DNA from: a virus
Virus record (IMG/VR): IMGVR_UViG_3300025162_000024
Span: 1-64,000 of that record
Length of the DNA stretch: 64,000 bases
Strand: one strand, 5' to 3'
Shown: in pieces, positions 25,145-34,115 of the stretch
Layout of the letters: each line of letters opens with the position of its first letter
Position numbering within the stretch: position 1 is the first letter of the stretch
Made by a program: the position numbers and the translations under genes
The notes under the pieces: generated by a model
Seen by the model: the letters and a program-made list of their open reading frames with translations, nothing else
What the model was told of the DNA's origin: nothing
Databases searched by the model: none

Positions 25145-26104
25145 TCACACTTCCTTCGGCTTAGCCTTGCTCGGCGTAGTGCCGTCCCCGGTAAATGCCT
25201 CGCCACCCTTGTACCCCAGGTATCCGCCAAGGCCAGCTCCGCCTGCGGCTCCCAGCAGACCTAGAAGTGCGCCAAGCCTGGGATCCTGAGCATTGCTAGC
25301 TAGGCCAGCCCCAAGCATTCCACCTGCCGCCAGCCCGGCACCCGCCCCTACACCCGAAAATGCTCCGCGACCAGCTCCGCGGAATACAGCCTCTCCGAGA
25401 CCTTCGTCATCTCGTTTTCTCGCACCGCCCAGTAATCCGCCAACACCAGCCCCTAGTCCCCCGACGCCCAGAGAGGTACCGAGCAGACCTAAGATTGCGG
25501 CTGTGCCCAGGCCAGCCCCGGCCACTCCGCCCGCAGCTCCAGGATTAGGCTGATCCGGAGTCGCCAGCTTCCTGAACAGCTGCCTGCCCAGTTCCTCCGA
25601 AGACTTCTTATCCAGCTCGTTGTTCTCGACATCCGGCTTCTTCTTTTTCTCCTCTTCCTCGTCCTCAGAGTTTCCCTGGTTGGCCAGCATGTAACCACCG
25701 ACCCCGCCAGCGGTTAGACCGAGTGCACCGAGGATCGCCCAGGTCGTCGGGCTCATCCCACCCTTGGCCGCAGGCGTCGGATCATCCGGCGTATACGGAA
25801 TAGGCCGTGCCGCTCCTGTCGGGGGCAAAGAGCCCAGGAAATCTTTGAGCGGAGGCTGGACCGGGGGGAGAGGGTTGTAACCCGGAAGCCTCGGTCCTTC
25901 GGAGAGCCCACTAGTCGGAGATGCTTGGGCCGCTTGGGCCGCCGCCTGGTCCAGGGCCATGTCCTTGTCAGACACAGCCGGTTCCATCGGTCTATTCGCT
26001 TCCGGGGGAAGGATCTTGGTCGGATTGGCCTTGAATGCTTGTCGAAAGGCAGTCTCGTCCGCCAGCTTCCGAAACAGACTACGGCCAAGCTCTTCTTGAG
26101 TCAT
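25145..26104 (-). CDS. Gly-zipper membrane protein with two LGRxLFRKLA tags
   Basis: A 319-aa protein that carries the recurring tag twice: at the N-terminus (TQEELGRSLFRKLADE) and again near residue 165 (SSEELGRQLFRKLATP). Between them lie a Pro-rich stretch, a membrane segment (WAILGALGLTAGGVGGYML) and an acidic/basic patch. After the second tag come four or more glycine zippers (GVAGAGLGTAAILGLLGT and following) up to residue 300. It reads like two family members joined in tandem, by gene fusion. It is encoded directly after the RNA polymerase gene and a 41-aa membrane protein. Confidence 0.65.
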   Translation of the reverse strand: MTQEELGRSLFRKLADETAFRQAFKANPTKILPPEANRPMEPAVSDKDMALDQAAAQAAQASPTSGLSEGPRLPGYNPLPPVQPPLKDFLGSLPPTGAARPIPYTPDDPTPAAKGGMSPTTWAILGALGLTAGGVGGYMLANQGNSEDEEEEKKKKPDVENNELDKKSSEELGRQLFRKLATPDQPNPGAAGGVAGAGLGTAAILGLLGTSLGVGGLGAGVGGLLGGARKRDDEGLGEAVFRGAGRGAFSGVGAGAGLAAGGMLGAGLASNAQDPRLGALLGLLGAAGGAGLGGYLGYKGGEAFTGDGTTPSKAKPKEV

Positions 26105-26143
26105 GTGCAGGTTCCTCTTCTATCCCTTTAGCATACTGGAAAA

Positions 26144-26202
26144 CACTTACCCGGCTTGAAAATTGGTTACGAACCTACCCTCAAGGGGTTAATACACTTA
26201 CC
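26144..26202 (-). promoter_or_regulatory. Two GGTAAGTGT boxes in leader
   Basis: The minus strand has GGTAAGTGTATTAACC (from 26202) and GGTAAGTGTTTTCC (from 26151), 51 bases apart, upstream of the ATG at 26104. A like box lies at 7872-7879. Repeated short boxes in leaders could be promoters for a phage or host polymerase, or protein-binding sites. TATGCT, a possible -10 hexamer, follows the second box. Confidence 0.25.
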
Positions 26203-26210
26203 TAGGCTAA

Positions 26211-26336
26211 TCACCTGGCCAGAGCCAGGCACAGCTTGACCACGGTGACCAGGATCGAGAAGGCCCCTACACAGGCCAAAGCCTTCATGCACCAGCGATT
26301 CGATCTACCCCGCTCTTCCTCATCGAGATAGCCCAT
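26211..26336 (-). CDS. 41-aa single-pass membrane protein
   Basis: A short ORF with an acidic start (MGYLDEEERGRSNRW) and one membrane segment (ALACVGAFSILVTVVKLCLA). AAGG lies 8 bases before the ATG, and the gene begins 3 bases after the stop of the RNA polymerase fusion, so it is probably translated from the same message. No family is known. Confidence 0.6.
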   Translation of the reverse strand: MGYLDEEERGRSNRWCMKALACVGAFSILVTVVKLCLALAR

Positions 26337-26339
26337 AGG

Positions 26340-29300
26340 TCACGCCTTGAACTGTACCGGATCGTTCAATCCCAGCTCTCCCCTGTGGTAAGCGTCGACC
26401 GCCGACTCCCGGTCCAGGAACGACCGGGGCTGAGCCTTCTTAGCCGCCTGGGTCGCCAGGTACAGCCCGATCAGGTACTCCTGGCGTGGGCCCATATGGG
26501 GTTTGAACGTGTTGACCGCCAGGAGATTGCGGGAGGGCATCATCTTCTCACGGGCATCTTTCACGGCCTCGGCGGTGACCGGTACTGAGTAGGACAGTAC
26601 GTCACCATCCGCATCCGCCCCGAACCCAGGGAGGACAAACGGATGCAGGGCTATCGTGCTGCTCTGCCTGATCTTAGGGTTGAACGCCATGTACCCGTAG
26701 CGGTGCCAAACTGGAGCTCTAGTCATCAGGATTGGACGTTCTTCCATCTCCTTGTCCATCGCCTGTCTGGCTCGCGGATCCCTGTTCTCTACCCACTTAG
26801 CTAACTCCAGGACCGGAACCCGACTGGCACCTGCGTTGTACTGCTGAGAGAGCCGACGGAGGATGAACGGCTTGTACACCTGCCATGCAGTATTCTCAGG
26901 GATACCCGCATCATCCACGTCCAGAGAATCGTCTGGGGAGAACACGGCCTTGCCCGATCCGACCATGGAAGAGCCTACCATACGCCGTTGGAGGAGGCCG
27001 GTTTTGTTAGTATCTTTACCGAACACATGAGCTAACAGACCACCAACGTTCTTATTCTCAAGCTCTGGATTTACCGAGTTATCGCGGCCAACAGCCGCTC
27101 GAATAGCGTCATATACAGCAAGGCGGTGCTCGCCTAAAGGCATTCCCTTCTCTTTGGCATCTTTCAGATTGTCATTGAGCGAGAAGAGCTCCTTGTACAT
27201 GAGATTGGCATCACTCGTCAGTTGCATTCCGTCGATGATCGACACGGGCCGGAACATCGGGGGTACTACGGGCACAGCCGACCAGAACAAGCTCTTGGGG
27301 TCGACACCGGTCTTTTTCAGACCATCCAGGTACCCCAGCTTGCGTATGGCGTCATCCCGCTTCTGACCTTTCAGACCAGGGATCTGCTGCTTTAGCCGAT
27401 CCCACTCCTTGCCAACGTCTATCCCTCCAACTTTCTGCTCGAGCTCTGCAGGGTCCTTTGCCAGCTGCTCTCGGTACTCTTTTACCGTAAGCCCCAGCAA
27501 CCGGCGGAGCGGATCCTCCATGATCGGGCTGGGCATCTTCTCCTGCAGGGGCAAGGACGACCATCTTTGTCCATGGTGGCCACCGGTCATCCCTGTGTCG
27601 AACAGGCCGCCTGGTACAGCCTCTCCGGTCTTTCTGTCCACGGCATCCCCCGAGGTCAGAGAGTACGGAGCCAACTGCTTTATGTCCGAATCGGTCATCG
27701 CCCCGAAGTTCAGGTCTCCGTCCTTCTCCTGTACATTGACCCCGGCCCCCTTCAGGTAGGCCAGGAACTTATCGTAGACCATAGGTCGATGCAATGGAGG
27801 TGTTGGAAGCCCGCGTCGAAAAGCATCCCAGAAATCGTCGTTTCGCTGGCCGCGGACCAACTTGGCATCTTTGAGGACGTTAGTGGCACCCATCGACAGG
27901 AGTGCGTTGGTATCAAGCAGACCAAGCCGCTTAGAGTTCCCCTCTTCGCCCTTGCTCGGTAAATCCTCGGCCGTGTACCCTCCAACCTCGTCCCTAGCCC
28001 CTTCCTTACCCTCCGCTGAGTGCATGAGCCTGTAGTAGAAGCGGTTACCGACCGCCACGTCCTTCAGCGTACGCCCAGTCTCAGGATCGTGTACGTCCTC
28101 CTCCAGTTTCATCCCGTTCTTGGCCAACTCGGTCTTTGCGAAATTCGCCCAATCGCCCTGGAACGGCCTGACCAGATACGGTTTTCCGGTCTTAGCCGCG
28201 ATCTTCCCCAGGGCGGCGGCCACCACCTGAATGTGATTAACACGGCTTGTAATGCCCAGTGGATTCACCACAATTTCAGTAGGTTCTCCGCCCTGATCAT
28301 GCGGCATGGAAGTATCTGGCACTACTGCACTTACAATTCCTTTGTCCCCGAATGTACCAGCTAGCTTATCCCCGACATGCATGGGCTCCACGCCCTTGAC
28401 AATGACCTTGACCTGTCCGTCATCATCCCGGTATGTGTCTGTGACTGTCCCAGGGTAGCTCTTATCCCAAGTCACACTGTCGTCGGCCCATGCAGAGTGC
28501 CTGGTTGCATGCACTGCCTGGCTCCGCAAGGTCTTCCTCTGCCCCACGGCCAGGATCAGCGGGTCACCCTCGTTCACGACCGTACCCTGCTTGACCACCC
28601 CATCATCGCCCACCATGCTCAACTGATCCCTGGTGTACTTCGACGGATACATCCCGAGGAACTTACCGCGATCGACTTCTTTGCCCTCTCCAGGTTCGTA
28701 GCTCACCTGGTGCATACGCTCGGCGGCCAGCTTCTTAGCCGCGGTCTCGCTGATGATGATGGCGTCCTCGTGGTTCGGGGCACCCTTATACGAGAACGGC
28801 AGATACGCGACCTTCAGGTTCTTCCCAAGGGCGAGTGTCCCGTCCTTGTCCGTGAAGTTCGCATGGGCCAGCATCTGCCCAGATTTGACCGTATCCCCTG
28901 CTTTGACCGCTGGGGTGTGATGGATGAACGTCGCGTAGTTGTAGGGGAAGTTGTTGTAGAGCTGGTGAACGTCCTTGCCGTCTCCGCCGTATGAGACGGT
29001 GATCGCATCAGGGGTAACCTCCAATACCCGCCCATCACTCTTGGCCCGGACCACCGATCGATTGCCAACCTTAGACTCGAAACTGACCCCGTCATCATCC
29101 GAGCTCTGAACATGCGGGGCCTCCCCATGCTCCAGGGGCAAAGCCTGCTTGATCATGCGAGAGCCCATGATGTGCCGGCCTCCCTTCTCCCCGCTGAACC
29201 CAGGGACCAGGTTGGACATGGTCGAGAACATCCGCTCGGGTGCTGGAGGCACGTAATCCACCTGATCACGGGGGACCACGGTCAGCTTGCCCTTGACCGA

Positions 29301-30686
29301 GGCCCGGACCAGCTTAGCCTTAGGGTCGTCCAGTTCTCCGGGGAACGCCACAACCTTACCCCATACGTCCTCGGCTGCGATCGGCGCAATCTTTCCGGTG
29401 CGTGCATCTCGCATCTGAGAGTACAGTCGCCCGTCAGATCCTTTGAGTGTTCCGGTAGCGGCCCGGACATCGACACCCACGGAGCTCGACTCAACAGTGA
29501 AGATAGGGTCTATGAACCCGAGCTGTGATGGATGCTGGTTACGACTCTCCATTGGGATTGACCCTTTGGAGGTAATCCCACCCTCACCCAACCGAGTAAT
29601 CCGCAAATGCTGGTCAAGGATTTCCACAGGGTTGGTTTCTGTCCCGTGCGTGCCCAGCCCGCTGTACAATATCGCTGAGTGTAATTGAGGAGTCAGCGCG
29701 GAGGCGGGCATCGCCTTCAGCGATCCGTGCCTCGTCGCCTTCCACAGCAGATTGCGGACCAATCCCCCGGCATCCTTAGTGATCCTTTCGGCCAGCAGGT
29801 CCTCAGGGCCCATGATCTGCTGGTTAGCCTGGTCATCACGATCGTCGAAGTCTACTTCTCCCCGGTTCAGCTGCAGGAGCTTCTTGGCCGCTCCGAGCAT
29901 CGCCCCAGGAGTTACCCGATCTGTGTCCAACCCGAGATTCCTCTGCATAACCCGACGATCGATCCGGGTAGCGTCCAACGCCTGCCTGAGAGTCTCCTGT
30001 GGCGTAAGCTTCAGGGCCTGGAGCTTCTCGCTCCCCATCCGGAGAGCTGCTCGGATCACAGCATCCCCCTCAGCCCGGATCCCCGTGTTCTTCGCCAGCA
30101 GCTCTTTGCCCAATGCGTCTTCCAGCTGCTTGTCGTCCACTCCAAGGGCACGTAGCACTGGCAGGAGAGGGATGTTCCCCTGATCCAGGCTCATTTTGAA
30201 CACACCGGTCTCTGGCTCCATCGAGATCCGGAACGACTTACCCCGCTGTACGTTGAATACGCTCTCGAGCTCCCCGTTCTCCTTCTGGCGGCTGTAGACC
30301 CCGGGCTTCACCCGGCTCTGGTTGGCCAGCGTGTACTGGCCCCCGTTGTGGATGAACACCCCATCCTGGGTCATGTAGGGGACCGAAGCGACCATCTTGG
30401 TCTGCTTGTCTACACTCTGCCCAGTAGCCTTATCAATCAGGTTCCAGGTGCCTTTGAGCTTCCGGCCGAGAGTTCTCCTCTTCAAGATCGCTTCCTTCTG
30501 CTCGGCGATCGAGAAGTCTTTGGGCCCTGACCATCCGAGGTCCGAGAGCTCTAACCGGTACTTCTGGTTCTCGACAGGGAACTTGCTCTGAATTGACGAA
30601 AAGACCTTGTCATCGACCGCCTTGCGGAGGGCAGGGATATCGTCAAGGGCGCGGAGGGCCACGGGATCTTCAAGCTCTTCGGGCAT
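26340..30686 (-). CDS. RNA polymerase beta/beta' fusion (beta plus N-terminal half of beta')
   Basis: A 1448-aa single chain. The beta part has HPSQLGFIDPI (385-395), PNHEDAIIISE (637-646, as in FEDAIIISE), VGDKLAGTFGDKG (771-783, with both lysines of VGDK...NKG) and NPLGITSRVN (808-817). It continues without a stop into beta': a clamp-like segment GHHGQRWSSLP (1036-1046), VPVVPPMFRPV, RRMVGSSMVGSGKAV (the GKRVDYSGRSVI region), PFILRRL, RPILMTRAPVWHRYG, and the active-site loop GADADGD (1356-1362), which keeps the three Mg-binding aspartates of NADFDGD. It ends soon after that loop. The beta' N-terminal zinc site is not visible. The remaining beta' is the gene at 17125. No alpha, omega or sigma gene is seen here. 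The product should transcribe phage genes, possibly from within the virion. Confidence 0.95.
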   Translation of the reverse strand: MPEELEDPVALRALDDIPALRKAVDDKVFSSIQSKFPVENQKYRLELSDLGWSGPKDFSIAEQKEAILKRRTLGRKLKGTWNLIDKATGQSVDKQTKMVASVPYMTQDGVFIHNGGQYTLANQSRVKPGVYSRQKENGELESVFNVQRGKSFRISMEPETGVFKMSLDQGNIPLLPVLRALGVDDKQLEDALGKELLAKNTGIRAEGDAVIRAALRMGSEKLQALKLTPQETLRQALDATRIDRRVMQRNLGLDTDRVTPGAMLGAAKKLLQLNRGEVDFDDRDDQANQQIMGPEDLLAERITKDAGGLVRNLLWKATRHGSLKAMPASALTPQLHSAILYSGLGTHGTETNPVEILDQHLRITRLGEGGITSKGSIPMESRNQHPSQLGFIDPIFTVESSSVGVDVRAATGTLKGSDGRLYSQMRDARTGKIAPIAAEDVWGKVVAFPGELDDPKAKLVRASVKGKLTVVPRDQVDYVPPAPERMFSTMSNLVPGFSGEKGGRHIMGSRMIKQALPLEHGEAPHVQSSDDDGVSFESKVGNRSVVRAKSDGRVLEVTPDAITVSYGGDGKDVHQLYNNFPYNYATFIHHTPAVKAGDTVKSGQMLAHANFTDKDGTLALGKNLKVAYLPFSYKGAPNHEDAIIISETAAKKLAAERMHQVSYEPGEGKEVDRGKFLGMYPSKYTRDQLSMVGDDGVVKQGTVVNEGDPLILAVGQRKTLRSQAVHATRHSAWADDSVTWDKSYPGTVTDTYRDDDGQVKVIVKGVEPMHVGDKLAGTFGDKGIVSAVVPDTSMPHDQGGEPTEIVVNPLGITSRVNHIQVVAAALGKIAAKTGKPYLVRPFQGDWANFAKTELAKNGMKLEEDVHDPETGRTLKDVAVGNRFYYRLMHSAEGKEGARDEVGGYTAEDLPSKGEEGNSKRLGLLDTNALLSMGATNVLKDAKLVRGQRNDDFWDAFRRGLPTPPLHRPMVYDKFLAYLKGAGVNVQEKDGDLNFGAMTDSDIKQLAPYSLTSGDAVDRKTGEAVPGGLFDTGMTGGHHGQRWSSLPLQEKMPSPIMEDPLRRLLGLTVKEYREQLAKDPAELEQKVGGIDVGKEWDRLKQQIPGLKGQKRDDAIRKLGYLDGLKKTGVDPKSLFWSAVPVVPPMFRPVSIIDGMQLTSDANLMYKELFSLNDNLKDAKEKGMPLGEHRLAVYDAIRAAVGRDNSVNPELENKNVGGLLAHVFGKDTNKTGLLQRRMVGSSMVGSGKAVFSPDDSLDVDDAGIPENTAWQVYKPFILRRLSQQYNAGASRVPVLELAKWVENRDPRARQAMDKEMEERPILMTRAPVWHRYGYMAFNPKIRQSSTIALHPFVLPGFGADADGDVLSYSVPVTAEAVKDAREKMMPSRNLLAVNTFKPHMGPRQEYLIGLYLATQAAKKAQPRSFLDRESAVDAYHRGELGLNDPVQFKA

Positions 30687-30709
30687 ATCCCTAGTTTATC
30701 AGACTAGGC

Positions 30710-33454
30710 TTAGACGAGGCCGCGGACAGGGCCGGAACCTGGGACGATCGGATGTTTGACAGGGAGCTGAGCGTGTTGCTCTGGGGCCGCCGGGAGCTGT
30801 ACCGGTGGCTGTGTCGGTGCCGGTGTGAACATCTTCGATGCCTGACTGCCAATCCAATCAAACATCCCGGAATTTGGCCCAGTCTGCGGAGATGCCGGTG
30901 GCGGCTGCACAGGCTGACCTGTAGTCTGCTTAGCCTCAGGAGGGGCAACCTCCGGCTTGGGCTGTTCCCAGGTTTTATGCCCGACATTGTCTCCCCTCGG
31001 CGGTTCTCCAGGCTTGTACTTTAGTCTATCCTCATCTGTAACTCCACGGAACATTTGCGGGTACTTCTCAGACAATCGGGTCTGAACGGCGTATAGACCT
31101 TGTCCGGATATGCCAGGGGTAGATTCATCTCCATTTTCATCTCCTACCACGGCACGCCCGGCAGTCGGCTGCTGCCCTGTAGACCGATTAAGCGTGAGCT
31201 GGGCCAGATTAGATTCGCTCTTCGGATCGAGAGCTTTCGGTACCGAAGTCTCATTTGGACCCCTAAACGGATCGGTCACCGGCAGATCAGGATTGGTCAC
31301 TGCTGGTGCCTGCGGGGCAGGGGCTGGTGCGGGGGCCGCGGGTGCCGTGGCGGCCGCCGGAGCACCAGTAGCAGCAGCAGCCGCTGGCGTAGTCTGGGGA
31401 GCCGCTGGTGCCTGTTGCTGATCGTTGAACGGCTTACCCTGCATCAGATTCTGTACGCCCTTCCACGTCTCGCCGAGCGACGTATCCCACCCCATCTTCT
31501 GAGCGAGCATCCCACCGAACAGAGTGGCTAACACCCCGACCATCCCGATCAACGGGTGGTCCGTGGCAAACCCACCGATCGCAGCCAAGAGACCCATCAA
31601 CTGTGCTGGGTGCATGTTACCGAGCATGGCCATGATCTGACCACCGGTCCCTTTGGCACCCGCAACGTTCATCGCTCGTTGATCGTAATTCTTGCCCAAG
31701 GCTTTGAACTGCTCTTCCTGGGCCGGGCTGGCCTTGCCCGTGTCGTGCAGCTCCTTGAGAGCATTAAACTTCGCCATGTTCGTAGTGTCCTGGACCTTGG
31801 CAATATTCACCTGCAGCTTCCGGATCTGAGCCTGCTTGTCCGCCTCCTGCAGATTGGGATTGGCCTGGATCGTCTGGATCTCTGCCTGCTTCCCCTCGAT
31901 GAACTGATCAATCTGACCCTGGTTGGCACCGGTCAGCAACGGGATCGGTCCATAGATCTGGGAGGCCGGTCCCCCGCCGGTCGTTGCATCCATAACACTC
32001 TTGAACGTACCTTCGAGTCCCCCCTTGCCGCTCACGGCAGCCTGGGCGGCCGGGCTCTTCCCAAACTCGGTGAGTGCCTCAGGGGTGAACTTGTAGTTGT
32101 TGGTAGCCGGGTCATACCGCAGATTACGAGCCGTGCGGTCGAGATACCCGTGGTATGCCACATGCTGGGGATTGGTCTGGGCGAAGTTCTGCATGGCAAA
32201 TGGGAGCATCCCCCTACCCTGGTATAGCTCCTGAGCCCTTTGGGCCTCTGCTAACTGTGCAGGGTTCAAGAGCTTGGAGTCGATCGCATTCTGGATGACC
32301 TCGCCACCGTACCCGTAACCAGGCGTGTACTCGCCAGCCGCCTGCTTCTCGAAACGGATATCTGAGACCCACCCCAACTCGACCGCTCGCTTCCGCATGG
32401 GTCCATCGAGCAGCCCGTGGACGTCCGCACCCTTGATGAACGCTCGGGCCAGGTCCAGGGAACTCATGTGGGCAATGTACTTACCCAGCTCTTCCGAGGC
32501 CTGCTTGGCCCCTATCGGCACCACAAGAGCCCGATCGGAGCTCAGCCCTCTGGAGAGCTTGTCAGGGTTCTCCCCCGGATCCACAGAAGTCAGATAGATC
32601 GGAGGAGGGCTGAGCTTCTTGGACCTGCGTTGAGCTTCCTTCTCGGCCTCGCCCTTGATCACCTCGGGGTTCAGCCTCTGGTCCAAGCGGTACCCACCGT
32701 ACGCACCGGCCAACGCCGACAGGATCATATAGGGGTAGAGCATGGCCTCGGGGAACGAAGCTCGCTTCTCCCCATCGTCCAGCACCCTCTCCAGGCGGTC
32801 GACAAACTCATAGAGGTCGAAACCTGAGGATGCCTTCTTATGCGACTGCCGTTCCCGATCCAAGAGCTTCGAGTACTCTGCTTGGGCCCGGCGGACACGG
32901 GCATCGATCGAGGTGTCAGCCTCATCATCGGCATACTCGGCGTCCATCTTCTTCTTGGCCATAAGCCCACCTGCCACGAGGGCCGCAGCCCCCAACGAGA
33001 GGGGAACGGTCACCCCAGGGTTCTGGTACCAGGAGCCCCGGCCAGTAGCGGCCCCGGCCGCGGACGATGCATAATCCAATCCCTTAGATGCGGCGGTCCC
33101 CACCCCACTCGCAATATCCCCAGCCCGGTCCCCGGCAGCCACTATCAGCTGGGGGAGGGTCATGGCCAACTTCGGCTCTGTCTTCTTCTGCTGTTCTTGG
33201 TTAAGCCTATACAGGTGGTATGCCAGAAGGCCTAGACCCCCGGCCCCGATAGCCCCCATCCCGAACGTGGCCATCGTGGATCCCTGCTGGGGGCCCCCGG
33301 ACAAGTACTTCATCAGCCGGTTGGAATCATAGGGGTGGTTCCTGGACCAAACACCAAGATCCTGGGTCAATGCAGAATCGAGCAGCTGCTTACCCTCTAC
33401 CTCGGGCACCTCGTCAGCAGACTTCGTGAGGAAACTTGTGCGTTCGGTGGCCAT
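30710..33454 (-). CDS. Large multi-segment membrane virion protein
   Basis: A 914-aa protein encoded just before the RNA polymerase fusion. It starts with LTKSADEVPEVEGKQLLD and has hydrophobic Gly/Ala-rich segments at about residues 60-85, 150-170, 238-256 and 612-650 (LMGLLAAIGGFATDHPLIGM), separated by charged helical regions; the last 260 residues are Pro/Ala/Gln-rich and probably disordered. Several KxA sites occur (KKASSG, EKRASF, AKQASE, EKQAAG). No enzyme motif is seen. Size and topology suit an internal head protein that forms or lines a channel through the host membrane during DNA entry; this is inference. Confidence 0.6.
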   Translation of the reverse strand: MATERTSFLTKSADEVPEVEGKQLLDSALTQDLGVWSRNHPYDSNRLMKYLSGGPQQGSTMATFGMGAIGAGGLGLLAYHLYRLNQEQQKKTEPKLAMTLPQLIVAAGDRAGDIASGVGTAASKGLDYASSAAGAATGRGSWYQNPGVTVPLSLGAAALVAGGLMAKKKMDAEYADDEADTSIDARVRRAQAEYSKLLDRERQSHKKASSGFDLYEFVDRLERVLDDGEKRASFPEAMLYPYMILSALAGAYGGYRLDQRLNPEVIKGEAEKEAQRRSKKLSPPPIYLTSVDPGENPDKLSRGLSSDRALVVPIGAKQASEELGKYIAHMSSLDLARAFIKGADVHGLLDGPMRKRAVELGWVSDIRFEKQAAGEYTPGYGYGGEVIQNAIDSKLLNPAQLAEAQRAQELYQGRGMLPFAMQNFAQTNPQHVAYHGYLDRTARNLRYDPATNNYKFTPEALTEFGKSPAAQAAVSGKGGLEGTFKSVMDATTGGGPASQIYGPIPLLTGANQGQIDQFIEGKQAEIQTIQANPNLQEADKQAQIRKLQVNIAKVQDTTNMAKFNALKELHDTGKASPAQEEQFKALGKNYDQRAMNVAGAKGTGGQIMAMLGNMHPAQLMGLLAAIGGFATDHPLIGMVGVLATLFGGMLAQKMGWDTSLGETWKGVQNLMQGKPFNDQQQAPAAPQTTPAAAAATGAPAAATAPAAPAPAPAPQAPAVTNPDLPVTDPFRGPNETSVPKALDPKSESNLAQLTLNRSTGQQPTAGRAVVGDENGDESTPGISGQGLYAVQTRLSEKYPQMFRGVTDEDRLKYKPGEPPRGDNVGHKTWEQPKPEVAPPEAKQTTGQPVQPPPASPQTGPNSGMFDWIGSQASKMFTPAPTQPPVQLPAAPEQHAQLPVKHPIVPGSGPVRGLV

Positions 33455-33463
33455 ACTTGGATT

Positions 33464-33799
33464 TTACCCGGATTGGAACGAGAACTGGCCGTTATTGCTC
33501 CTGAGACCGCGATTGGCGTGTTCAGGATACTGGAGTGCAAACTGGGTCCACCGGACAAGGACAATGAACTTACCGTCCACAAACTGACGGTCCTCTACGT
33601 GGATCTGGGCATAGCCCTTGGCCGCCAGGTTAGTGATCTGCCTATATTTCTCCAGATGCTTCTCGTCACTCAGATTCAGGAGATCGACGAACCCCTCAGG
33701 GTTCACGACCAGCCCTTCATCCCCCCGCTCAACTAGCGACGATTGCTCTTCCAGGATCGGAAGATTCTGCTCCCTGTGCACTGGTACTCGCGTCTGCAT
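33464..33799 (-). CDS. Small soluble hypothetical protein
   Basis: A 111-aa protein of alpha/beta character (QIHVEDRQFVDGKFIVLVRW). No family is recognised. Its start at 33799 lies 71 bases inside the preceding gene in another frame, but a near-perfect AAGGAG 4 bases before the ATG supports it. It ends 10 bases before the start of the 914-aa membrane protein. A role as a chaperone or adaptor for the big membrane proteins would fit but is not shown. Confidence 0.55.
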   Translation of the reverse strand: MQTRVPVHREQNLPILEEQSSLVERGDEGLVVNPEGFVDLLNLSDEKHLEKYRQITNLAAKGYAQIHVEDRQFVDGKFIVLVRWTQFALQYPEHANRGLRSNNGQFSFQSG

Positions 33800-34106
33800 C
33801 TGTCTCCTTGATGTTCAATTTCCGTCGAAGTTCCCGACTGTTCCGCTCCAGGTCGGCCAACACCTGAGCCTTACGCATCTCGTCCAACTTGCTCGAAGCG
33901 TCCGGGGTCAGCATCCGGCTCGCTCCGTAGCCCACGGCGGCCCCGGCCAAGGGCGGAACGGCCAACGTCAAATAGGCTACGGCATCCGCCAGGTTGGCGA
34001 GCATCGAGGTCTCACCCTGCTTGTTCAGCTGGGCCTCTAGCTCACCGGGTGTGACACCCGCATGGGCCAAGGCCGAGGCAATCCCATATCGGAAATACTG
34101 TCCCAT
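33729..34106 (-). CDS. Small membrane virion protein
   Basis: A 125-aa protein with an amphipathic N-terminus, a hydrophobic stretch at about residues 42-66 (DAVAYLTLAVPPLAGAAVGY), then a charged helix (LDEMRKAQVLADLERNSREL). One membrane pass or hairpin is expected. It overlaps the gene at 33464 by 71 bases. It belongs to the same run of membrane-active proteins around the RNA polymerase. Function unknown. Confidence 0.55.
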   Translation of the reverse strand: MGQYFRYGIASALAHAGVTPGELEAQLNKQGETSMLANLADAVAYLTLAVPPLAGAAVGYGASRMLTPDASSKLDEMRKAQVLADLERNSRELRRKLNIKETDADASTSAQGAESSDPGRAIVAS

Positions 34107-34115
34107 GTTAGCCTC

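Noticed and set aside
30710-33454. Tail tape measure protein
   Set aside because: Long and partly helical, but it is broken by several Gly-rich membrane segments and a 260-residue disordered tail; a membrane-active internal protein fits better.
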